Shown: piece by piece, positions 16,006 through 24,023 of the stretch
Layout: every line of letters begins with the position of its first letter
Position numbering within the stretch: position 1 is the stretch's first letter
Origin: Curtobacterium sp. VKM Ac-2922
GTDB lineage: Bacteria; Actinomycetota; Actinomycetes; Actinomycetales; Microbacteriaceae
Length of the DNA: 64,000 bases
Reading direction: 5' to 3'
Assembly (NCBI RefSeq): GCF_022815645.1
Contig: NZ_JALGRO010000012.1
Coordinates: 91,100 to 155,099 of the forward strand
Position numbers and translations under genes: made by a program
Notes under the pieces: generated by a model
The model's input: the letters and a program-made list of their open reading frames with translations, nothing else
The model's database searches: none
Told to the model about the DNA's origin: nothing

Positions 16006-19000
16006 GTGCCTGCCGCCCCGATGATCGACGCCGTCGACGTCATCCGCTTCGTCGGGCCGCAGACCTTCGGCCGTGCGCGGGACCTGGTGCGGCAGGGTCT
16101 GGTCGAGTCCGCCGTGTGGGACGACGATGCCGGCACGATCACGGGCGTGGTCGCCGGGTCCGCCGACGACCCGTACGACGTGCACGTCGACACGACGGCC
16201 GCGCGGGGCGAGTTCGTCCGCCCGGTCCGCTCCCGCTGCACGTGCCCGATCGGCGGCGAGTGCAAGCACGTCGCCGCACTGCTGCTCACGATCAACGCCC
16301 GTGCGGTCGCCGCACACGCCGGCCCACGCGCCGAGGCACCGCCCGAACCGCCGGCCCCGGACTGGAGGCACGAGGTCGCCCGCCTCGCCGGTGACACCCC
16401 GCCCTCTGCCGCGCTGCAGACCACCACGCCGCTGGGCCTGCAGTTCGAGCTCCGCGACGCGGTCCCCGCGCGGATGGCAGCGCGGGCGCGTGCCGCGGGT
16501 CGTGCGCTGCCGACGGCCTCGCGGTCGGTGCGGCTCGGCGTCCGCCCGGTGACCCGCAGCGATGCGGGCAACTGGGTGCGCGGACAGCTGACGTGGGGAA
16601 CGCTCCCCTACTCCATGAACCGTCTGGGTCTGGGTGCCGAACAACACGCGTGGTTCCTGCAGCTCGCTGCCCTGCACCGCGCCGGAGCCCTGGCGGGGCT
16701 GCCCGGCGAGAGCGACTGGATCCACCTGGACGACTTCCCGAGCCCGCTGCTCTGGCAGCTCCTGCGCCAGGCACCGGCGCTCGGGATCGCGTTCGTCACC
16801 GGCAAGCGCGAGGGCGGCGCGGTCCTGGGCAGTGACGCGCGGGTGCTGCTCGACGTCGCCCGGTCGGACGACGGCCTGACGATCGGCACCAGCGCGGTGC
16901 TCGACGGCCGACCCATCGCCGACGGTGCAGCACGGCTGATCGGCGACCACGGGCTGTACGCGTTCCGCGAGTCGCCCGAGTTCCACGTCGACCTGGCCCC
17001 GACGCCCGACCCCGTGCCCGAGGACCAGCGCCGCATGCTCACCGAGGGCACGCGCATCCACGTCCCCGCGGCCGAGGTCGACGAGTTCCTGGCCGACTGG
17101 TCGCCTCGACTGCGCGGTGCACTCGGGCTGGTCAGTTCCGACGGCTCGATCGAGCTGCCGGAGCGCACACCGCCCGAACTCGTGCTGACGGTCACCTTCG
17201 AGCCGGCTCGGGCTCCCCGTACGGACGACGTCGCGCACGTGCAGTGGCGCTGGCACGTCGACGGGCGGAAGGACCCGGTCGCGATGCACGGACCGCTGCC
17301 CGACCTGACCCGCGTCCGCGCAGCGGACGACGCGGATGCGGCAGACACCGACGCGGCCGCGGCGACCGATGCCGTGGACGCGGCCCCGTCGACGACCGCA
17401 GCCGACGACGGCAGCCGGGCCGAGCCTCCCGTCGGACACACGACCGGACCGGGTGGCGGACTGGACTGGTTCGTCGACGGCACCGTCGAGGGCGCCGACG
17501 TCGCGGTGCTGGCCAACGAACTGCTGCCGGCCCTGGCCGAGCACGGGGTACGCGTCGTCGTGCAGGGCGAACGGCTGGACTACGAGCGGCTGACCGGGCG
17601 CCCGCACATCCGCGTCACGACGATGCCGTCCGACAAGCACGACTGGTTCGACCTGGGCATCTTCGTCAGCGTGAACGGCAAGGAGATCCCCTTCACGCCG
17701 CTGCTCACCGCGCTCGCCAGTCGGCAGCGGCGCATGAAGCTCGTCGACAACTCGTACCTGTCCCTGGCCGACCCGGCGTTCGACCGGCTCAAGGAGCTCA
17801 TCGACGAGGCGCGGCAGCAGGACGAGTGGGAGCCGTCGCAGCCGATGACGGTCACGCCGCTGCAGGCCGGGCTGTGGTCGGCGTTCGACCAGCTCGCCGA
17901 CGAGACCGACCACGACGAGCGCTGGCGGTCGATGGCCGAACGACTGCTCGACGCCGCTCCCCCCGGTGACGTCGTCGTACCGGACACCGTGCACGCGGAC
18001 CTGCGTCCCTACCAGCGTTCCGGGTACGCGTGGCTGTCGTTCCTGATGGAGCACGGCGTCGGCGGTGTGCTGGCCGACGACATGGGCCTCGGCAAGACCC
18101 TGCAGGCGCTCGCGATGATCGCTGCCCGCCGTCAGGCAGCGCCCGACGACCCGCCGTTCCTGGTCGTCGCGCCGACGTCGGTCGTCGGCAACTGGGCTGC
18201 CGAGGCCGCGTGCTTCGTGCCGTCGCTGCGGGTGGCGACGATCGAGACGACCTCGCTGAAGGACCCGTCCCTGGTGGCCCGGGTCGCGGCGTCCGCCGAC
18301 GTCGTCGTGACCTCGTACGCGCTGCTGCGGCTCGACGCGCCCGCCTACACCGAGCTGCCGTTCGCGGCGCTGCTGCTCGACGAGGCGCAGTTCGTCAAGA
18401 ACCCCCAGTCGCAGACCCACCGGGCGGCATCGGACGTGCATGCCCCGGTCAAGATCGCGATCACGGGCACGCCGCTCGAGAACGGGCTCACCGACCTGTG
18501 GGCACTGTTCGCGATCGTCGCGCCCGGACTGCTGTCGTCGTGGACCAGGTTCGGGGACGACTACGTCAAGCCGCTCGCCTCGCCCGACCTGCGGGGTGCG
18601 GCACGCAGTGAACTCACCGCCCGGCTGCGACGGCGCATCCGTCCGCTCATGCTGCGCCGGACGAAGGAGAGCGTGGCGTCCGACCTGCCACCGAAGCAGG
18701 AGCAGGTGGTGCGGGTCACGCTCGACCCGGCGCACCGCGACGTCTACGAGCGCACGCTCAACCGGGAGCGCCTGAAGGTCCTCGACCTGATCGACGACCT
18801 CGACCGCAACCGGATGATCGTGTTCCGGTCGCTCACGCTGCTGCGGATGCTCGCGCTCTCGCCGGCACTGGTCGGCGAAGGCGCGTCGGACATCCCGTCC
18901 GCCAAGCTCGACCTGCTGCTCGACGAGCTCGAGCAGCTCGCCGCCGAGGGTCGCCGCGCGCTGGTGTTCAGCCAGTTCACGTCGTTCCTGCGCATGGTCG

Positions 19001-19401
19001 CTGCCGCACTCGACGAACGCGGCATCGGGTACGACTACCTCGACGGGTCGACGCGAGGACGCACGAAGGTCATCGACCGCTTCCGGAACGGCACCACACC
19101 GGCGTTCCTGATCTCGCTCAAGGCCGGCGGATTCGGGCTCACCCTGACCGAGGCGGACACCGTGTTCGTGCTCGACCCGTGGTGGAACCCCGCTGCCGAG
19201 TCCCAGGCCGTCGATCGCACGCACCGGATCGGGCAGACCCGGTCGGTCAACGTCAACCGGCTCATCGCCGAGGACACCATCGAAGAGAAGGTGCTGGCGT
19301 TGGCCGCCCGCAAGGCGCAGTTGTTCGCGACGATGATCGACGACGACGCGCTGTTCGCGGACGACCTGTCGGCGGAGGACATCCGGTCGCTGCTCGACTG
19401 A
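16006..19401 (+). CDS. SWIM zinc-finger SNF2-family helicase
   Basis: A 1131-residue ATP-dependent DNA translocase. A SWIM zinc motif CTCPIGGECKH lies near residues 79-92, followed by a long accessory region. The SNF2 ATPase starts near residue 685 with ADDMGLGKT (Walker A), LLLDEAQ (Walker B, near 793) and ITGTPLENGLTDLW. The C-terminal lobe has VFSQFTSFLRM, SLKAGGFGLTLTEAD and DRTHRIGQ. These enzymes remodel protein-DNA complexes or act in repair and anti-phage systems. GTG 16006 is preferred because CACGAT precedes it by 6 nt; ATG 16021 is the alternative. Confidence 0.88.
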   Translation: MPAAPMIDAVDVIRFVGPQTFGRARDLVRQGLVESAVWDDDAGTITGVVAGSADDPYDVHVDTTAARGEFVRPVRSRCTCPIGGECKHVAALLLTINARAVAAHAGPRAEAPPEPPAPDWRHEVARLAGDTPPSAALQTTTPLGLQFELRDAVPARMAARARAAGRALPTASRSVRLGVRPVTRSDAGNWVRGQLTWGTLPYSMNRLGLGAEQHAWFLQLAALHRAGALAGLPGESDWIHLDDFPSPLLWQLLRQAPALGIAFVTGKREGGAVLGSDARVLLDVARSDDGLTIGTSAVLDGRPIADGAARLIGDHGLYAFRESPEFHVDLAPTPDPVPEDQRRMLTEGTRIHVPAAEVDEFLADWSPRLRGALGLVSSDGSIELPERTPPELVLTVTFEPARAPRTDDVAHVQWRWHVDGRKDPVAMHGPLPDLTRVRAADDADAADTDAAAATDAVDAAPSTTAADDGSRAEPPVGHTTGPGGGLDWFVDGTVEGADVAVLANELLPALAEHGVRVVVQGERLDYERLTGRPHIRVTTMPSDKHDWFDLGIFVSVNGKEIPFTPLLTALASRQRRMKLVDNSYLSLADPAFDRLKELIDEARQQDEWEPSQPMTVTPLQAGLWSAFDQLADETDHDERWRSMAERLLDAAPPGDVVVPDTVHADLRPYQRSGYAWLSFLMEHGVGGVLADDMGLGKTLQALAMIAARRQAAPDDPPFLVVAPTSVVGNWAAEAACFVPSLRVATIETTSLKDPSLVARVAASADVVVTSYALLRLDAPAYTELPFAALLLDEAQFVKNPQSQTHRAASDVHAPVKIAITGTPLENGLTDLWALFAIVAPGLLSSWTRFGDDYVKPLASPDLRGAARSELTARLRRRIRPLMLRRTKESVASDLPPKQEQVVRVTLDPAHRDVYERTLNRERLKVLDLIDDLDRNRMIVFRSLTLLRMLALSPALVGEGASDIPSAKLDLLLDELEQLAAEGRRALVFSQFTSFLRMVAAALDERGIGYDYLDGSTRGRTKVIDRFRNGTTPAFLISLKAGGFGLTLTEADTVFVLDPWWNPAAESQAVDRTHRIGQTRSVNVNRLIAEDTIEEKVLALAARKAQLFATMIDDDALFADDLSAEDIRSLLD

Positions 19402-19432
19402 GCGGCGCGGCGACATACGACATCTGGAGAGC

Positions 19433-19462
19433 TTGTCGATGGAGACCGGGCGCTCCTAGCGT
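19433..19462 (+). promoter_or_regulatory. Promoter of the VapBC-like pair
   Basis: TTGTCG (19433-19438) and TAGCGT (19457-19462) are separated by 18 nt. The -10 box lies 6 nt before ATG 19469, a leaderless layout. GACAT repeats just upstream (around 19410-19425) could bind the antitoxin. Confidence 0.6.
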
Positions 19463-19468
19463 CGGATC

Positions 19469-19669
19469 ATGACCTTGCTCGACGACACCAAGCTGACCGA
19501 TCTCCCCGACGACGATCCACCACCGCTCCCACATCTCCGTCGCGCCGACAACGGGATGTCCTCCTCCATCACGCTCCGCAACGGACGGACGGTCGACCTC
19601 GTCGGTTTCACCCCCGGGATGACCTACCCGCCGAACTACCTCCGGGACCTCCGGGCGGGGTGCTTGTGA
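19469..19669 (+). CDS. Putative antitoxin of a VapBC-like module
   Basis: A 66-residue protein directly upstream of, and overlapping, a PIN-domain gene. The C-terminal half (SSSITLRNGRTVDLVGFTPGMTYPPNYLRDLRAG) may wrap the toxin. I cannot recognise a standard AbrB, RHH or Phd DNA-binding fold. The antitoxin role is inferred from position and coupling only. Confidence 0.5.
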   Translation: MTLLDDTKLTDLPDDDPPPLPHLRRADNGMSSSITLRNGRTVDLVGFTPGMTYPPNYLRDLRAGCL

Positions 19670-20091
19670 TCACGCTCGATGCGAACGTGCTCATCGCGCG
19701 GTGGGACCAGTTCGACTCCACACACGAACGCGCGGTCGAGGTACTCGATCACCACGAGTGGGACGAGTTCATCACCCCCGCGGTCACGCTCGCAGAAGTG
19801 CTCGTCCGACCGGTGCGCCGCGCCTGGGCGGACCAGTACCTCCGCCGCATCGACGCCCTCGGCGTGCTCGTCGTCCCGGTCGAAGACGACGACGCAGCGG
19901 GCATTGCCTCGCTGTGCGCGCACCACCGCCTCGCCATCCCGGACGCGGTCGCACTGCACACCGCGATGATGACCAGCGACGCGCTGGTCACCTTCGATGC
20001 CAAGCTCGCCCGCGTCGCGCGGGCGATCGGGTTCCCCGTCATCGACCGCGCCCCGGACGACCTCGAGTGGGACGCGCCGTGGGCGGCCTGA
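19666..20091 (+). CDS. PIN-domain ribonuclease toxin (VapC-like)
   Basis: A 141-residue PIN-fold protein. The first acidic residue is in ITLDANVLI, Glu in VTLAEVLVRP, Asp in IPDAVALHTA, and Asp in ALVTFDAKLARVA, giving the four metal-binding acids of a PIN RNase. GTG 19666 overlaps the upstream stop as GTGA and has GGCGGGG 5 nt upstream. GTG 19660 is also in frame but has no room for a ribosome site. VapC toxins typically cleave tRNA or rRNA. The module type is inferred from the pair arrangement. Confidence 0.72.
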   Translation: MITLDANVLIARWDQFDSTHERAVEVLDHHEWDEFITPAVTLAEVLVRPVRRAWADQYLRRIDALGVLVVPVEDDDAAGIASLCAHHRLAIPDAVALHTAMMTSDALVTFDAKLARVARAIGFPVIDRAPDDLEWDAPWAA

Positions 20092-20095
20092 ACGC

Positions 20096-20644
20096 TCAGG
20101 CGAGCGACGCGACCCAGTCCGCCGTCGACACGACCTCGGCCTGGCGCGGGAACACCTTCTCGAGCAGCACCCGGTGCACCTCGTCGTCGCCGTCCGAGCA
20201 CGCATCCGCCAGCACCGTGAGCCCGAAGTCCAGGTCCGCCGCCTGACGCAGCGTCGACAGCACGACGCCGCTCGTCGCGATGCCGCACAGCACCAGGTCG
20301 CGCACGTCCAGCCCCCGCAGCAGCACCTCGAGGTCGGAGCCCGCGAAGGCACTCACCCGCAGCTTCGTGACGACGAGGTCGTCGTCGCGCAGCGCGAACG
20401 CCGGGTGCACCTCGGTGGCGTCAGCTGCTTGTGCGCCCATCCGCTCGCGCATCCCGCCAAACATCTTGTTCGACGCGGCAACCTCGGGAGCGCCGGGCCG
20501 GAACGCCACCCGGACGAACACGACCGGGATCCCCCGCTCTCGCGCTGCCCCGACGGCGTCGACCGCCGCGGCAAGGGCTTCGGGGGTCCCGAGGCGGTCG
20601 ACGATGCTGTTCTGGTAGTCCATGACGAGGAGTGCGCTGCTCAC
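20096..20644 (-). CDS. Isochorismatase-family cysteine hydrolase
   Basis: A 182-residue alpha/beta hydrolase-like protein. The N-terminal ALLVMDYQNSIVD provides the catalytic Asp, VTKLRVSAFAGSDLEVLLRG the Lys region, and DLVLCGIATSGVVLSTLRQAADLDF the nucleophilic Cys. Family members hydrolyse amides or isochorismate; the substrate is unknown. GTG 20644 has TAGCGT (plus-strand 20652-20657) 7 nt upstream. Confidence 0.8.
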   Translation of the reverse strand: MSSALLVMDYQNSIVDRLGTPEALAAAVDAVGAARERGIPVVFVRVAFRPGAPEVAASNKMFGGMRERMGAQAADATEVHPAFALRDDDLVVTKLRVSAFAGSDLEVLLRGLDVRDLVLCGIATSGVVLSTLRQAADLDFGLTVLADACSDGDDEVHRVLLEKVFPRQAEVVSTADWVASLA

Positions 20645-20665
20645 CTCCCCGACGCTACCGCCAGC

Positions 20666-21445
20666 TCAGTGCCCGAGTGCGTCGATCTGGGCGACCTCGT
20701 CGTCCGACAGGGGCACGGTCGCGCCGGCCGCGTTCGAACGGATGCGCTCCGGGTTCGACGACTTCGGGATGACGACGAACTCGTGCGCGACGTGCCACGC
20801 GACGATCACCTGGGCGGTGTCGACGTCGTGCGCCTGGGCGATCGACACCAGCGTCGGGTCCTGCAAGTTGCTCGCTTTGAACGGGCTGTAGCCCTCGAGC
20901 ACGACACCGCGGTCACGCAGTCCGTCGGCGACCGCGCGGTCGAACTGGGCCGGGCTCCACTTGATCTGGTTCACGGCCGGGGTGGTCCCGGTCGCCTGGG
21001 TCAGCTCGTCGATCTGCGCGAGCGAGTAGTTGCTCACGCCGACGGCCTTCGTCAGCCCGTCGGCCTGCGCCTGCACGACCTGCTCCCACACGTCGGGGCG
21101 CGCCTGGCCGTTCGGCGGCCAGTGCACGAGCCACAGGTTCAGGTGGTCGAGGCCCAGCTGCTCCAGGCTCTCCTCGATCGTTTCGCGGACGCGGTCGGCG
21201 TTGTCCGGCGGCAGCTTCGTGGTGACGAACAGGTCGCCACGGGGCAGACCCGAGTCGGCGATGGCCTGCCCCACTCCACGTTGGTTGCTGTACCCGGTCG
21301 CGGTGTCGATGTGGCGGTACCCCGCGTCGAGCGCTGCGCTGACGGCAGCGGGGGCGTCAGCGTCGTCGATCTGCCAGGTGCCGAAGCCCAGGAGCGGCAT
21401 CGCTCCACCGGTCACCGGCACGGACGGTTCTGCGTAGTCGGTCAT
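20666..21445 (-). CDS. Aldo/keto reductase
   Basis: A 259-residue NADPH-dependent oxidoreductase with a TIM-barrel fold. The catalytic tetrad is visible as Asp in YRHIDTATGYSN, Tyr in the same loop, Lys in LFVTTKLPP, and His in LWLVHWPP. Cofactor-binding IPKSSNPERI is near the C-terminus. It resembles 2,5-diketo-D-gluconate reductases and reduces aldehydes or ketones. ATG 21445 is preceded by TAGACA (plus-strand 21453-21458) with a 7-nt spacer. Confidence 0.88.
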   Translation of the reverse strand: MTDYAEPSVPVTGGAMPLLGFGTWQIDDADAPAAVSAALDAGYRHIDTATGYSNQRGVGQAIADSGLPRGDLFVTTKLPPDNADRVRETIEESLEQLGLDHLNLWLVHWPPNGQARPDVWEQVVQAQADGLTKAVGVSNYSLAQIDELTQATGTTPAVNQIKWSPAQFDRAVADGLRDRGVVLEGYSPFKASNLQDPTLVSIAQAHDVDTAQVIVAWHVAHEFVVIPKSSNPERIRSNAAGATVPLSDDEVAQIDALGH

Positions 21446-21531
21446 GCCACCGTGTCTACGCGGCGATGTCGGATGCGTCCACCAGGATCGGACGGACGAT
21501 CCACCGAGCATCACCAGGAGCACCACGCCGC

Positions 21532-22371
21532 ATGACGTCCCGCCGACGCCGCACCACCCGCCTGACCCTGTCCAGCTCGCTGATCCTGATCGGCATCGCC
21601 GTCCTCGGGTACGCGCTCCACGCGACCGGCGCGCCGCCCTCTCAGGCGGACGGAACACCGGCCACCGGAGCAGCCCCGACCGTCAGCGCGACCGCCCGTG
21701 GGACCGCAGCACCCGTGCCGGAGCCGACCCGAGCCTCCAGTCCGGCCGACAGTCCGGCCGGCAGTCCGGGCGACCCGGCGCCCGACGGCGCGGCCGACCC
21801 GGCGGCCGACAGTCCGGCCGACGTCGCGACCGCACGCGCGCAGCTGGCGGCCCTGCCCGTCAAGGGCAAGGCCCCCGCGACGGGCTACGACCGCACCGCC
21901 GACTTCGGCACCGCGTGGCTGGACGTCGACCACAACGGCTGCGACACCCGCAACGACGTGCTGGCCCGCGACCTGACCGACGTCGTGCGGAGCGGCCCGT
22001 GCCGGGTGACGTCCGGCGAACTCCGATCGCCGTACACCGGCACGACGATCGACTTCGTGCGCGGGAACACCACCTCGACGCTCGTGCAGATCGACCACGT
22101 CGTCGCGCTCGAGAACGCCTGGGTCACGGGCGCGCAGCAGCTCAGCCAGGGCGAACGGCAGGCGTTGGCGAACGACCCGGACAACCTGTTCGCGGTCGAC
22201 GGACACTCGAACGCGCAGAAGCGATCCGGCGACGCCGCGACCTGGTTGCCCGCGGCCACGGCGTTCCGCTGCACGTACGTCGAGCACCAGGTCACGGTGA
22301 AGACCCGGTACCGGCTGTGGGTCGCGCCGGCGGAGCAGCAGGCGATGACGCGGGTGCTCGACCGCTGCTGA
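21532..22371 (+). CDS. Secreted HNH-family (DUF1524-type) nuclease
   Basis: A 279-residue exported protein. A basic N-terminus and one hydrophobic helix (about residues 12-33) lead into a Pro/Ala/Ser-rich linker with SPADSPAG-type repeats. The C-terminal domain has the DUF1524 His-Me signature: QIDHVVALENAWVTGA, then NDPDNLFAVDGHSNAQKRSGDAATWLP. These are extracellular or surface nucleases, possibly for DNA scavenging. ATG 21532 is chosen because AGGAG at 21516-21520 lies upstream; earlier in-frame ATG 21466 would put a basic segment before the signal. Confidence 0.8.
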   Translation: MTSRRRRTTRLTLSSSLILIGIAVLGYALHATGAPPSQADGTPATGAAPTVSATARGTAAPVPEPTRASSPADSPAGSPGDPAPDGAADPAADSPADVATARAQLAALPVKGKAPATGYDRTADFGTAWLDVDHNGCDTRNDVLARDLTDVVRSGPCRVTSGELRSPYTGTTIDFVRGNTTSTLVQIDHVVALENAWVTGAQQLSQGERQALANDPDNLFAVDGHSNAQKRSGDAATWLPAATAFRCTYVEHQVTVKTRYRLWVAPAEQQAMTRVLDRC

Positions 22372-22394
22372 CCGTCGGCGCAAAACGACAGGTG

Positions 22395-22427
22395 TAGTCT
22401 AGATGGCGAGCCGATGCGAACGCATCG
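22395..22427 (+). promoter_or_regulatory. Promoter and dyad operator upstream of the SDR gene
   Basis: TAGTCT (22395-22400) is a -10 candidate. A perfect 7-bp inverted repeat, CGATGCG-AA-CGCATCG (22412-22427), lies just downstream near the presumed transcription start, where a repressor would block initiation. AGGAGG precedes ATG 22461. Confidence 0.5.
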
Positions 22428-22460
22428 ACCTTCGACGATGAAGACCTCAGGAGGCCTCCC

Positions 22461-23258
22461 ATGCCCACGAACACCACCACCCGCTTCTCCGACCGTGTCG
22501 TCCTGATCACCGGCGGCGGCTCCGGACTCGGCCGTGCGACCGCCGTCCGCCTGGCCGCCGAGGGCGCGAAGCTCTCGCTGGTCGACGTCAGCAGCGAGGG
22601 CCTCGACGCCACGAAGGCCGCCGTCCTCGATGCCACCCCCGAGGCCGAGGTCCTGACCACCGTCGCGGACGTGTCGGACGAGGCCCAGGTCGACGCATAC
22701 GTCACCGCCACCACCGAGCGCTTCGGCCGCATCGACGGCTTCTTCAACAACGCCGGCATCGAGGGCAAGCAGAACCCGACCGAGTCCTTCACGGCCGCCG
22801 AGTTCGACAAGGTCGTGTCGATCAACCTGCGTGGGGTGTTCCTGGGCCTCGAGAAGGTCCTGGGCATCATGCGCGAGCAGGGCTCCGGCATGGTCGTCAA
22901 CACCGCCAGCGTCGGTGGCATCCGCGGCATCGGCAACCAGTCCGGGTACGCGGCCGCCAAGCACGGCGTGGTCGGCCTGACCCGCAACTCCGCCGTCGAG
23001 TACGGCCGCTACGGCATCCGCATCAACGCCATCGCCCCCGGAGCCATCTGGACGCCGATGGTCGAGAACTCGATGAAGCAGCTCGACGCCGAGAACCCGC
23101 GCGGGGCCGCCGAGGAGTTCATCCAGGGCAACCCGACCAAGCGCTACGGCGAAGCACCCGAGATCGCCGCGGTCGTCGCGTTCCTGCTGTCCGACGACGC
23201 CAGCTACGTCAACGCCACCGTCGTCCCGATCGACGGTGGCCAGTCCGCCGCCTACTGA
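22461..23258 (+). CDS. Short-chain dehydrogenase/reductase (glucose 1-dehydrogenase-like)
   Basis: A 265-residue classical SDR. The Rossmann motif TGGGSGLG (residues 15-22), NNAG (near 95), catalytic Ser in VNTASVGGI, and YAAAKHG supply the active-site Tyr and Lys. INAIAPGAIWTPM and the C-terminal VNATVVPIDGGQSAAY complete the family pattern. It is an NAD(P)-dependent alcohol or sugar dehydrogenase; the substrate is unknown. It has its own promoter with an operator-like dyad and a strong AGGAGG ribosome site. Confidence 0.88.
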   Translation: MPTNTTTRFSDRVVLITGGGSGLGRATAVRLAAEGAKLSLVDVSSEGLDATKAAVLDATPEAEVLTTVADVSDEAQVDAYVTATTERFGRIDGFFNNAGIEGKQNPTESFTAAEFDKVVSINLRGVFLGLEKVLGIMREQGSGMVVNTASVGGIRGIGNQSGYAAAKHGVVGLTRNSAVEYGRYGIRINAIAPGAIWTPMVENSMKQLDAENPRGAAEEFIQGNPTKRYGEAPEIAAVVAFLLSDDASYVNATVVPIDGGQSAAY

Positions 23259-23336
23259 GCGGTCAGCTCGGCACCGTGCCGCGCTCTCCGGCCTGGAGGC
23301 TCGACGCACCCCCGCAGCACGTGGAACGATCGAGGG

Positions 23337-23999
23337 ATGGCTGAGCAACTGACCGTGCCCCAGGCGTTCGCGCTGCTGCTGACCGAACCCGACGGTCGCC
23401 GCGCCGTCGACGCCAGCCGTTTCGACGCCGGCCTGGCCGGCGCGGTCCTGGCGGACCTCGCGCTGCGCGGGGCGGTGTCCCTGGACGGCAAGCTGGTGCG
23501 GGTCGTCAACGGGGCGCCCGTGGGCAACGGGGTCCTCGACGCCGTGGTCGGCACCATCGCGGCATCCGGCACACCGCGCAAGGCGAAGTGGTGGGTGTCG
23601 AAGCTCGGCGGGCGCCAGCTCCGGGACGACGTCGCCGCCGAGCTCGTGCAGGCCGGGCTGCTGACCGAGCAGCAGCGCAAGACCTTCGGCATCTTCCCGT
23701 CGACGGCGTACCCGGAGCGGGACGGCCGGCCCGAGATGGCTCTGCGGACCACAGTGCTCGAGGTCCTCGACGGCCGCACCACCCCCACCCCGTTCACGGC
23801 GGCGACCATCGCGCTGCTCGACGCAACCGGGTCCCTCCGGCAGCAGTTCGGCAAGGTCGACAAGGCCCGGGTGCAGGACATCACGTTGGGCACGTGGGCG
23901 TCGCCCGCGGTCAAGGCGGTGCTGCAGGACATCCAGACCACCGCCGCAATGGCGGGCGTGCTGGCAGCGACGACAGCCGCGACGGTCGCGTCCTCGTAG
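23337..23999 (+). CDS. GPP34 (Golgi phosphoprotein 3-like) family protein
   Basis: A 220-residue protein with the GPP34 layout: LTVPQAFALLLTEPDGR at the start, GLAGAVLADLALRGAVSLDGKLVRV, and RQLRDDVAAELVQAGLLTEQQRKTFGIFPSTAYPERD. Eukaryotic homologues bind phosphoinositides and glycosyltransferases. Bacterial GPP34 proteins are common in actinobacteria but their role is unsettled. AACGAT lies 6 nt before ATG 23337. Confidence 0.75.
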   Translation: MAEQLTVPQAFALLLTEPDGRRAVDASRFDAGLAGAVLADLALRGAVSLDGKLVRVVNGAPVGNGVLDAVVGTIAASGTPRKAKWWVSKLGGRQLRDDVAAELVQAGLLTEQQRKTFGIFPSTAYPERDGRPEMALRTTVLEVLDGRTTPTPFTAATIALLDATGSLRQQFGKVDKARVQDITLGTWASPAVKAVLQDIQTTAAMAGVLAATTAATVASS

Positions 24000-24023
24000 G
24001 GACCGGCGCGGTCGGCTGACGCG

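Noticed and set aside
13876..19416. A very long open frame on the minus strand opposite the permease, BLUF and helicase genes
   Set aside because: It is antisense to clear protein families, with Arg/Gln/His-rich low-complexity translation typical of a GC-rich shadow frame.
21733..21830. Tandem AGTCCGGCCG repeats
   Set aside because: They encode the SPADSPAG linker of the HNH protein and are explained as a low-complexity coding region, apart from the first GGACTGGAGGC copy.
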